This document shows positions 37,276 through 43,476 of a DNA stretch of 64,000 nt, piece by piece; positions within the stretch are counted from its first letter, which is position 1; each line of letters starts with the position of its first letter. The stretch lies in NCBI GenBank assembly GCA_039978075.1, contig JBDWCA010000002.1:124001-188000 (forward strand). Reading direction: 5' to 3'. A program made the translations under genes and the position numbers. Below the pieces are notes generated by a model that did not search any database, was not told the DNA's origin, and saw nothing but the letters and a program-made list of their open reading frames with translations. Origin of the DNA: Anderseniella sp039978075 (GTDB taxonomy: Bacteria; Pseudomonadota; Alphaproteobacteria; Rhizobiales; Aestuariivirgaceae).

Positions 37276-37300
37276 GATAATATCGTCTATTATCGATATT
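37276..37300. promoter_or_regulatory. Candidate operator upstream of ietA
   Basis: Two nested inverted repeats lie 15-39 bases before the ietA start: GATAAT/ATTATC (37276-37281 and 37289-37294) and AATATCG/CGATATT (37279-37285 and 37294-37300). The position fits repressor control of the toxin-antitoxin operon. Which protein binds is unknown. Confidence 0.4.
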
Positions 37301-37606
37301 TATTGCATTTTTATGCGAAGTATTCAAGATAAATGTTGTTTGAATCGAAAACACCTGAATGGAATCGAAATTTCGCACACTTGAATCTAACCGCAAGCCG
37401 CTGCTAAAGAGATCAGAAACAGCCTCAAACAGAGAGGAGCCGTGAAGCTTCGCGCGCTCAGGCGATCAACGTCCCGCAGGGTGATCCTCAAAAAATACCG
37501 CGCCCAACCATCTCAATGATGCGCGGACCTGGAAGAACGCGGTAAGGCGCCTGTTGCCTTGAGCCAACAAGAACCAGAAAGACGCCTCTGAATTTTGCAC
37601 CCTGGC
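37301..37606. other. Gap between ietA and the serine recombinase
   Basis: About 300 bases with no convincing gene. Short open stretches can be read on the plus strand near 37440-37560 but have no recognisable motifs and look like decayed sequence. The ietA promoter should lie in the AT-rich right part of this gap, at about 37300-37340. Confidence 0.4.
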
Positions 37607-38176
37607 TCATCCGGCACCGCCCTCTTTTGCGAGAATACGGTAAACGCTGGCGCGGCCAATCGAGAGTCGTTTAGCAATCTCAGACGGTCTGACGCCTGCA
37701 GCCTTGAGTGCCACAACTTCGCTCGACTTTGCCATCGCAGTTGGCTTGCGCCCCTTGTATTTGCCGTCGGCTTTGGCCTTCGCAATTCCTTCCCGTTGGC
37801 GCTCCAGCATGATACCGCGCTCAAACTCAGCCATTGCTCCAAACATGGTAAGTGTCAGCTTGCCGTTGGGAGACTTGGTATCAATCTGACCACCACCAAA
37901 ATCAAGGATGCGAAGGCCGACACCCTTTGCCTCCAACTGATCAACCATCTTCAAGAGCTCAATTGTTGAACGCGCGAGCCTATCCAATTTGGTAACGATC
38001 AGAGTATCACCGTCTCTGACGAAATCGAGGGCAACTTCTAGTTGATTACGCTGGCCAACCGATGACACTTGCTCTGCAAATAGCCTCTCAGCGCCTGCTG
38101 CATCAATGTCGCGTTTCTGTGCCTCAAATCCAGCTCGTTGTTCCACCGTTGAAGTTCTTGCATATCCAACCAACAT
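37607..38176 (-). CDS. Serine recombinase (resolvase/invertase family)
   Basis: A 189-residue small serine recombinase. The catalytic domain shows VGYARTSTVEQ with Ser9 and Arg7, VTKLDRLARSTIELL with the conserved Arg pair, and MFGAMAEFERGIMLERQREGI with the E helix leading to DNA binding. The C-terminal helix-turn-helix (RPSEIAKRLSIGRASVYRIL) is complete. The length fits the Tn3-resolvase/Gin group. ATG 38176 is preferred; an in-frame GTG at 38188 is possible. No transposase gene accompanies it, so it may be the remnant of a transposon or a dedicated resolvase or inversion enzyme of the island. Two GACANNTGTC palindromes upstream (38216-38261) may be its target. Confidence 0.9.
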   Translation of the reverse strand: MLVGYARTSTVEQRAGFEAQKRDIDAAGAERLFAEQVSSVGQRNQLEVALDFVRDGDTLIVTKLDRLARSTIELLKMVDQLEAKGVGLRILDFGGGQIDTKSPNGKLTLTMFGAMAEFERGIMLERQREGIAKAKADGKYKGRKPTAMAKSSEVVALKAAGVRPSEIAKRLSIGRASVYRILAKEGGAG

Positions 38177-38215
38177 CTCAACACCCACGTCTCAATAAAG
38201 CTATAGACATAATAA

Positions 38216-38261
38216 GACAAATGTCTCAGAAAACAAAGGGGATTTGCTTGAGACAGGTGTC
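38216..38261. promoter_or_regulatory. Candidate recombination (res-like) site
   Basis: Two palindromes of the form GACANNTGTC lie at 38216-38225 (GACAAATGTC) and 38252-38261 (GACAGGTGTC), 36 bases apart centre to centre, 40-85 bases upstream of the serine recombinase start. Paired subsites beside the gene are the usual layout for resolvases, which also self-regulate from such sites. The match to any known res consensus was not tested. Confidence 0.4.
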
Positions 38262-38574
38262 GGTGAAAAGAGAAATGTCCCACATGACCCGGATCCTGTG
38301 AGGCCCCCGATCAGGTGGGCTCATACCAAGAGGAATTGATTGTCGAATTCCGTGACGTAGTTGGATGTCTGTTTCGAGCCCATTTTGACTGGAGTAATTC
38401 CGGTCGCTTGTTCATTCCGCGAGAATGTCTTCGCACCGCACATACACACCAGCCGGAAGGTTGCCCAATCGACGGTTTTGAGGATGGTGCGAAAGTTATA
38501 TCCTTCGCACCAATTTGTTGCGACAACCAAGCGGACAAAATTGCTAGAATGGATGCAACAAGGAAAGTCGAAGT
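38262..38574. other. Gap without recognised gene
   Basis: About 310 bases between the serine recombinase control region and the next gene. Open frames of 60-87 codons exist on both strands here, but none has a good ribosome site, hydrophobic pattern or motif, and they overlap each other. I take them as chance frames in degraded sequence. Confidence 0.35.
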
Positions 38575-39201
38575 CTAATCAGGAGGAGGCGGTGTGTTAT
38601 TGCCTGGATTTGGGCCAGGAATTTGCGGCGGACCATCTCCGTCATTCTCATCTTCGTCCCCGCTGTCCCCGTCGCCGCCTCCGTCAGGTGGTCCCGGAAT
38701 TCGCGGTGGTCCATCCCCATCAACACCGAATTTGAAAACTCCGTTAGGGGCGTCGATTTCCCCGGTTACAGTTGCGCCATTTTTGATCGCGTAGAGCGAG
38801 ACTATCGTTATCGCAATAATAGCAACAATAATAACACCACTGCCGACGGCCATCACATTCGGTTCGGGAGAGGCGCTAGAAGCCGGTTCTAACTCTGCAA
38901 AAACAGATCCATTTGCTGTTTTTGCTTTGGCACTCAATTGCCCCTTTTTTCCTTCATGGGAAACGAGATGAATTTTGTCATTGAAGTCGCCCGAGCTTAC
39001 TTTGACCGTTTCTCCCTTTTTGACGAAGGAGAAAATTTTTTGAAGCGTTACAAAGTCCGACTTCTCTACATTTAGCCAAAATATCGTCTTCCCGGTCCGG
39101 GGGTTAACGATGTCGATGGTTCCTTTTTTGGTCAATGACGCCTGAACAAACGATTTTTTGTCGCCAAATTCATATCGTAACTTTACCAGTGCACTAGACA
39201 T
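38575..39201 (-). CDS. Single-span membrane protein with repeated Pro/Gly/Asp-rich tail, unknown
   Basis: A 208-residue protein. Residues 1-110 are soluble and strand-rich, with SGDFNDKIHLVSHEGKKG. One transmembrane helix follows at about 115-138 (SGVIIVAIIAITIVSLYAI). The tail beyond about 160 is low complexity and acidic, rich in Pro, Gly and Asp, and contains DGDGPP(R/Q)IPGP twice. The frame extends upstream to 39363, but ATG 39201 has a strong AAGGAG 6 bases before it, so this start is preferred. There is no N-terminal signal peptide. I do not recognise the family. The sequence alone does not fix the topology. Confidence 0.62.
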   Translation of the reverse strand: MSSALVKLRYEFGDKKSFVQASLTKKGTIDIVNPRTGKTIFWLNVEKSDFVTLQKIFSFVKKGETVKVSSGDFNDKIHLVSHEGKKGQLSAKAKTANGSVFAELEPASSASPEPNVMAVGSGVIIVAIIAITIVSLYAIKNGATVTGEIDAPNGVFKFGVDGDGPPRIPGPPDGGGDGDSGDEDENDGDGPPQIPGPNPGNNTPPPPD

Positions 39202-39783
39202 GTCTGTCTCCTTATCCAACCAAACTATGTTGGTTTCAATGTCCACATAGGCCCATGCAGCCAAGAACGTTTGCCCGGACAAAATACCATTTGGTGTAGG
39301 ATGATCCTCGAAAGCAACACAGGCGATTGGGGCCACGTCGACTATGCCGAGGGGGAACTCCACTTATCTGTGAGAAATATCACCCTTGACGATGCATGCC
39401 TCGATCAAATCGGGCGGCCAACTAAACCCATCTCTGTCATTTGGTCAGATCGGTAGTCCTCCGACCAATACGCCTGAACACTTCAAAAAGGTTCTCTATG
39501 GAAATTACGCGTTTTTGGCTGCCCCTTGGGTGCGGACTATCCCGTGAGCGACACGGAGCTAAGGGCTCAAACGTCCGCAATGCTGATGTGTACCCAGTTG
39601 GATTTTGGTGAGGTGGAGGCAGCAGTGCTATCCGGAAAACTCATGACGCGCGGCGAGATGCAATTCGACCCGTTGGGCTAGGCCATTTGAGAACAACTGT
39701 GGGCAACGCCTGTTGCGCTACTCATTTTGCGGAACGGCAATGATTGAGAAAGATGTCGAGTAGCGGGTGCCGTCGACTTCCGG
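39202..39783. other. 582-base stretch with no convincing gene, possibly gene remnants
   Basis: Short plus-strand frames can be read here: to a stop at 39456, to a stop near 39534 (ending FLAAPWVRTIP), and from a GTG near 39544 to a stop near 39681 (ending MQFDPLG). They lie in different frames, one after another, which is the pattern expected of a frameshifted or decayed gene. No family can be named and no strong ribosome site precedes them. It separates two minus-strand genes of unknown function. Confidence 0.35.
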
Positions 39784-40149
39784 TCATCGGTCGTCCAATG
39801 CCATGAGCTTAGAAACGGTGCCGGTTGCGACTGTTCTACTGCCCTCAACGCAGCAAAATTCTGTTCCAATAGAAATGCGTTCTCTGTGAAACTCTATCAT
39901 CTCTTCGATTAGGATGAACATGAGGGCGTCTATTTTGCCTGAAAGGGGTTGACCCTTTGGGACAGGGTTTTTGTTTCCATCCAGAAAATAGGGATGGATC
40001 ATATAGACACCTTTCGACAGGTCGTCCTCTGGATACCTAAAATCCCATCGAATACCATTGAACGGCGGAGTTCTTCGCCCACCTTGCTCAGCTGTTAGAA
40101 TTGTGATTTCGGCCAAGAAATCGGCTTCTCGTGAATACAACTTGAACAT
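39784..40149 (-). CDS. Stand-alone EF-Tu domain-3-like protein
   Basis: A 121-residue protein that matches by eye the C-terminal beta-barrel (domain 3) of EF-Tu: EITILTAEQGGRRTPPFNGIRWDFRY parallels the EF-Tu segment with DEGGRHTPFF and QFYF, and the end EGSRTVATGTVSKL parallels REGGRTVGAGVVAKVL. There is no GTPase domain and no room for one. In EF-Tu this barrel contacts tRNA and EF-Ts, so binding of tRNA or of a translation partner is conceivable. ATG 40149 gives just the barrel; a GTG at 40200, overlapping the upstream stop (GTGA), would add 17 residues and imply translational coupling. It is the second gene after the 458-residue unknown. Confidence 0.65.
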   Translation of the reverse strand: MFKLYSREADFLAEITILTAEQGGRRTPPFNGIRWDFRYPEDDLSKGVYMIHPYFLDGNKNPVPKGQPLSGKIDALMFILIEEMIEFHRERISIGTEFCCVEGSRTVATGTVSKLMALDDR

Positions 40150-40196
40150 GCTACGTGGATTTAGACACGCACACGAGATTGAAGCAACTGACCAAG

Positions 40197-41573
40197 TCAC
40201 GTGTCATTGTTTGTTCCCTGCAGAATGCCATTGTGTTGCATCATTTGCCACGCCCGAGAGAATTGGGAGTTTAGCCGAAAGGTTCTACTGTATGGACGCA
40301 CGCGGGAAAGAACCCCCTGCCGTGCAAGGTTCATCACGATACTATCCAACTCGCCTGAGCTACGTTCCAAGGTAATGCGCCCGGTATTCACTAACTGTGA
40401 CACTAACCAGTCATAAACTTCCTGATCAGGGGCTGCTTGGTAAATCTGAGAGAACAAAACATAAGCTGGTAGTTGTTCGGATACTCCACCGAAATTTGGC
40501 CTTAAAGCGTCAAGCACCTCATTTGCAAGTTCAGCGGCATCCTCGCTGATTTGGCCAAGCCATTCAAAAAGAGCAGCAACCTCAGTTGATGTATGCGATC
40601 CACCTATGGCGTCTGCGTTGGAAGACAAATCGTGGGTGATTTCTAACCGCACTCTCCTGTTTGTTTTCGAGTAAAGTTTCACAGTACGCCCCCGAGGCAC
40701 TCGCAGTGAAACACTGAGTGAATTGTGGTCTAACTCCTGCTGCGGCGAGATGCCTTCAGCAGAATGAGCCGCCATGTTGCTAGTTGCCGACAAGGTCATG
40801 AGATGTGGGGCCAGAGTAGCAACCAGATGAAGCGCGTCATTAGTCTCAAACTCCCAATAGGTCTCAACCTCGCGCAAGTTGATGTGCCGTTCAGCAGGCG
40901 TCATACGCAGTTGTCTTTCCCTTGCCTGTTCACCTATGCAGCGATCCAAGAAGCTCCAGACATTCCGATAGTAACAAGATACCTGGTTCCACCAAACATC
41001 TGCGCGTCCAGCGCTTTGCTCTCTACGAGTGAGCAGCACATTATCATTGCGACGGAGAATAACTTCGCCCTGATGCTGCGCAGGAACCTGACGAGAAAGA
41101 AGTAGGCTTGGATCAACGGTTCGATACCAATCCCCCTGCCTTTCATTGCCCATTAGCCCCCAACCGCGATGACGAACAAATCTAGTTGGATTGAGACTGA
41201 GGTACGCCTGGAGTTGATAGCTATTGCGGATGCTACCAGTTCTAGAAGCAATCCTGCGGGTATTTAGGTACCCCGCAATCAATGGTGTGTGCTCGGTTTG
41301 ATGGCCCCCAAAGCCCCTCGAACGAAAGTTCAGGCGAAACGATCCATGGCTTCGTTGATACGCGTTGAACCAGTGAAGACTCCCATCAAAACGATCATCT
41401 TGAACTGTGTCTACAACTCGTAGGTGGGATAGAGCATACAACAAGTCACCAGCTGCGTTTTCTTCTGGGCCATCATCACCTTCGATAAGCCACGTACCCA
41501 GTACAACCTGTATCCTATCCTGTTTTGCTTCATCAGCAGTGACAGTGGTGTTTGCATTCAAGGATGGTAGCAT
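40197..41573 (-). CDS. Unknown 458-residue protein, partner of the EF-Tu-D3-like gene
   Basis: A protein of 458 residues without signal peptide or membrane segment and with no family that I recognise. It is rich in Arg and aromatic residues in the first half (SFRLNFRSRGFGGHQ, RFVRHRGWGLMGNERQGDWYR). The C-terminal part is helical, with a possible small winged-helix end (ITLERSSGELDSIVMNLARQGVLSRVRP). The segment VKLYSKTNRRVRLEIT faintly recalls the KLYxK...RIE block of gene II/X-type phage and plasmid replication initiators, which would fit the hairpins upstream at 41814-41870, but this is weak. ATG 41573 is preferred over TTG 41576. It directly precedes the EF-Tu-D3-like gene. Confidence 0.6.
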   Translation of the reverse strand: MLPSLNANTTVTADEAKQDRIQVVLGTWLIEGDDGPEENAAGDLLYALSHLRVVDTVQDDRFDGSLHWFNAYQRSHGSFRLNFRSRGFGGHQTEHTPLIAGYLNTRRIASRTGSIRNSYQLQAYLSLNPTRFVRHRGWGLMGNERQGDWYRTVDPSLLLSRQVPAQHQGEVILRRNDNVLLTRREQSAGRADVWWNQVSCYYRNVWSFLDRCIGEQARERQLRMTPAERHINLREVETYWEFETNDALHLVATLAPHLMTLSATSNMAAHSAEGISPQQELDHNSLSVSLRVPRGRTVKLYSKTNRRVRLEITHDLSSNADAIGGSHTSTEVAALFEWLGQISEDAAELANEVLDALRPNFGGVSEQLPAYVLFSQIYQAAPDQEVYDWLVSQLVNTGRITLERSSGELDSIVMNLARQGVLSRVRPYSRTFRLNSQFSRAWQMMQHNGILQGTNNDT

Positions 41574-41813
41574 CAATGTCTATACCCAACCATTGTATAC
41601 CCCGTTAAGGGGAACACTTATCGCAAAGGTGTTGAGATATGCTTGATGCTAGGGACTGGCTACGCTGATTAGGCAATTGTAATCACATCCAGGAGTGAGC
41701 CCAGTCAATTCAACTGCATGTTTCCCGTTGAAGAAAGTTCCAACAACACTGTCTTGATTAAAATGCTTGTTGTTTTGATGGGGGTTTTCGAAATTTCGGT
41801 AAAATTGGAGTGA

Positions 41814-41837
41814 TTTTCGGCAGATTTCTGCTGAAAA
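41814..41837. repeat. Inverted repeat 1 (hairpin)
   Basis: TTTTCGGCAG and CTGCTGAAAA pair with one mismatch around an ATTT loop. It ends two bases before a second inverted repeat. Operator, replication origin or transcript hairpin are all possible. Confidence 0.5.
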
Positions 41838-41839
41838 AT

Positions 41840-41870
41840 GTGACGAAAAATCTCACTAAGATTTTGTCAC
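41840..41870. repeat. Inverted repeat 2 (hairpin)
   Basis: GTGAC...AAAATCT (left arm, from 41840) pairs with AGATTTT-GTCAC (to 41870), with a small bulge and a loop CACTA or shorter. With repeat 1 it makes a tandem of hairpins about 240 bases upstream of the 458-residue gene. Confidence 0.5.
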
Positions 41871-42004
41871 TAACCCAACATTTTGATCAAAAAGGATACA
41901 CGTGAAAATGGGTGCCAAAACTCGGCTTGAATGCTCTGATCATCTTGTGGTGTTAACAACCCATGGTCTACCGCTGTGACACTAAACTCTGTGTGCATGA
42001 CTAT

Positions 42005-42484
42005 TCAGCTACCAGCGAAAGCGGCGGGCAGGCCCTGGGGATAGATGTCATCGAATGGCCGGTACATATCTGCAACATTCGCGGTGAGAAGAGTGAACCA
42101 AGCGCCTCTGCGGTAATGCTTTGCGACAAGGCGCTGCCATGGATGTGGATCAATAAACCTTCGGTGCAATAGATAGTGGGCTCGCTTCGACATTGGATAC
42201 CAAGCAAGCGGCTGCCGGTAGTCTTCCAAGTGGGTGAAGATGTATCCCGCGCCTTTCGGGTCATGAGGCCGCGTAAAGCCTGTTACGCAGCATACCAGTG
42301 GATTGTTGCCTCGCCGGTATCGCTCAACACGCTGCGGTAGGCTCAGGGAAGCCCGCTGAGGCGCGGTGAAACCATTGTAGCACCGTTCCGAGTAGTTGCG
42401 TTCGGCGAGCGCAGAGTGGCCTGCATTCACCGCGTTCCTCCGACGAATGAACCCGGCATCACTTTCTGCTTCTGGTTGATCCAT
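42005..42484 (-). CDS. Unknown soluble protein, second of a pair
   Basis: A 159-residue protein with no recognised domain, rich in Arg, His, Tyr and Trp (YRQPLAWYPMSKRAHYLLHRRF, HPWQRLVAKHYRRGAWF). This composition suits nucleic-acid binding, but no motif proves it. There is no signal peptide or membrane segment. Its ATG lies 6 bases after the stop of the 153-residue gene, so the two are translated from one message. The ribosome site is weak (GAAG), suggesting coupling. The ending (YPQGLPAAFAGS) has no hydrophobic tail. Function unknown. Confidence 0.58.
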   Translation of the reverse strand: MDQPEAESDAGFIRRRNAVNAGHSALAERNYSERCYNGFTAPQRASLSLPQRVERYRRGNNPLVCCVTGFTRPHDPKGAGYIFTHLEDYRQPLAWYPMSKRAHYLLHRRFIDPHPWQRLVAKHYRRGAWFTLLTANVADMYRPFDDIYPQGLPAAFAGS

Positions 42485-42490
42485 GCAAAG

Positions 42491-42952
42491 TCACTTCAAC
42501 AGCTTTTCGCAGTCTTCAATCTGAACCTTGTACTCAGCTGCGTAATAGTCTCGTGCCTCTGCCCGGTCTGCATTGTCCGGACCCACCACCAAATCCGCAA
42601 AGTTCCTCAGATTGTCAGCGGCATGGTAGCAAGCGAACAAATTGAACTCAGATTTCTTTACCTCGGCATACTTCGGCCATTTGCCGATCAGTCGTATCAA
42701 TGGCCAAACCACCCTGTCTTGAATAGCGGAGCCGTCCTTGGTCTTGACCGCATAGTAGACCGTCACCTCCGCCTGCTTAATTGCCTCCAGGGTTTGTTTC
42801 GCAATGGGACGCACAGATATTCCATCGCCTGCTAGCGCTCCAGCGGCGGTGTGCAGCATAATAATCCCCGCTAGTCCGACATTGCCGGCTCTCCCCACCG
42901 AGCTCGCTTTGCCAATTTGCTGCAGAAGTGATTGTCGTTTCTCACTATTCAT
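42491..42952 (-). CDS. Unknown protein with a short hydrophobic stretch, first of a pair
   Basis: A 153-residue protein. A basic N-terminus is followed by a moderately hydrophobic segment (NVGLAGIIMLHTAAGALAG, about residues 25-43), which may be a weak membrane helix or a buried helix. The rest is helical and charged, with YHAADNLRNFADLVVGPDNAD and a C-terminal EDCEKLLK. ATG 42952 is chosen because GGAGAAA lies 4-6 bases before it; a TTG at 42964 is in frame. It is divergent from the XRE regulator (106 bases), and a perfect palindrome lies in that gap. Family not recognised. Co-transcribed with the 159-residue gene. Confidence 0.58.
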   Translation of the reverse strand: MNSEKRQSLLQQIGKASSVGRAGNVGLAGIIMLHTAAGALAGDGISVRPIAKQTLEAIKQAEVTVYYAVKTKDGSAIQDRVVWPLIRLIGKWPKYAEVKKSEFNLFACYHAADNLRNFADLVVGPDNADRAEARDYYAAEYKVQIEDCEKLLK

Positions 42953-42981
42953 AGCTTTCTCCAAGTGCCGTTTGTCGGATC

Positions 42982-42993
42982 AATAGTACTATT
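42982..42993. promoter_or_regulatory. Candidate operator AATAGTACTATT
   Basis: A perfect 12-base palindrome lies in the 106-base divergent promoter region between the 153-residue gene and the XRE regulator. Cro/XRE-type proteins bind such short palindromes in their own divergent promoters. Binding is inferred from position only. Confidence 0.45.
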
Positions 42994-43058
42994 TTTTACT
43001 ACATAAATCCAATTTTTTGTCAGTTCTTCTTTGTGCTTTTCGGCTTGAAAATCCGGGT

Positions 43059-43397
43059 ATGGATATAAAGACCGCACTTGGAAAACGTATTCGCCTGCTC
43101 CGTGAAGCACGGGGCATCAAACAATACCACCTAGCAGAGATGATCGACTTCTCAATCGATGGCCTCAGCCTAATTGAGCGAGGGGAAAACTGGCCGCAGT
43201 CGGCTACTGTCGAGAAGCTTGCAAACGCTTTCGCAATTCCTGCGACTGATCTGTTTGATGGATTGGAGGTCGAAGGGACTACTAAGCTCCCAAATCAAAT
43301 GGCTAGGGCTCGTGCTACGCTCGCGCGACTGCCAGAAAGCCAGTTAATCCTCGCTGCTGAATTGTTGGAGACTTTGGAGAGGAATTGGACTGAATGA
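43059..43397 (+). CDS. XRE family helix-turn-helix regulator
   Basis: A 112-residue regulator. The N-terminal HTH spans about residues 7-60: GKRIRLLREARGIKQYHLAEMI, then LSLIERGENWPQSATVEKLANAF, ending with the typical ATDLFDG. The C-terminal 40 residues are helical and probably dimerise. It is the only plus-strand gene that I accept in the island, divergent from the unknown pair and convergent with the integrase. It likely represses itself and the divergent unit through the palindrome at 42982-42993, and might act on integrase expression. ATG 43059 gives the usual start just before the HTH. Confidence 0.88.
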   Translation: MDIKTALGKRIRLLREARGIKQYHLAEMIDFSIDGLSLIERGENWPQSATVEKLANAFAIPATDLFDGLEVEGTTKLPNQMARARATLARLPESQLILAAELLETLERNWTE

Positions 43398-43476
43398 TCT
43401 TAGTCAAAGAACGTACGGTCAAGGATGTTCAGAATTTGCACCCCGGTGCAATTTTTGAACCAGCGTCCATCTCAGG

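Larger units (their letters stand above)
41574..42004. other. AT-rich gap with two adjacent hairpins
   Basis: About 430 bases without a gene on the minus strand between two unknown genes. Its right-central part is AT-rich and holds two inverted repeats back to back (41814-41870, listed separately). It should contain the promoter of the 458-residue gene. Confidence 0.45.

Noticed and set aside
38315..38578. An 87-codon plus-strand frame
   Set aside because: It overlaps several equally open frames on the other strand, has a GTG start without a good ribosome site and no recognisable motif.
30984..40149. Functional link between prfC and the EF-Tu-D3-like gene, both translation factors
   Set aside because: They lie on opposite sides of the island boundary and 7 kb apart, so their closeness is an accident of integration.
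42416..42835. A 139-codon plus-strand frame
   Set aside because: It is antisense to the two small minus-strand genes, which have a better start with GGAGAAA and a 6-base spacing.
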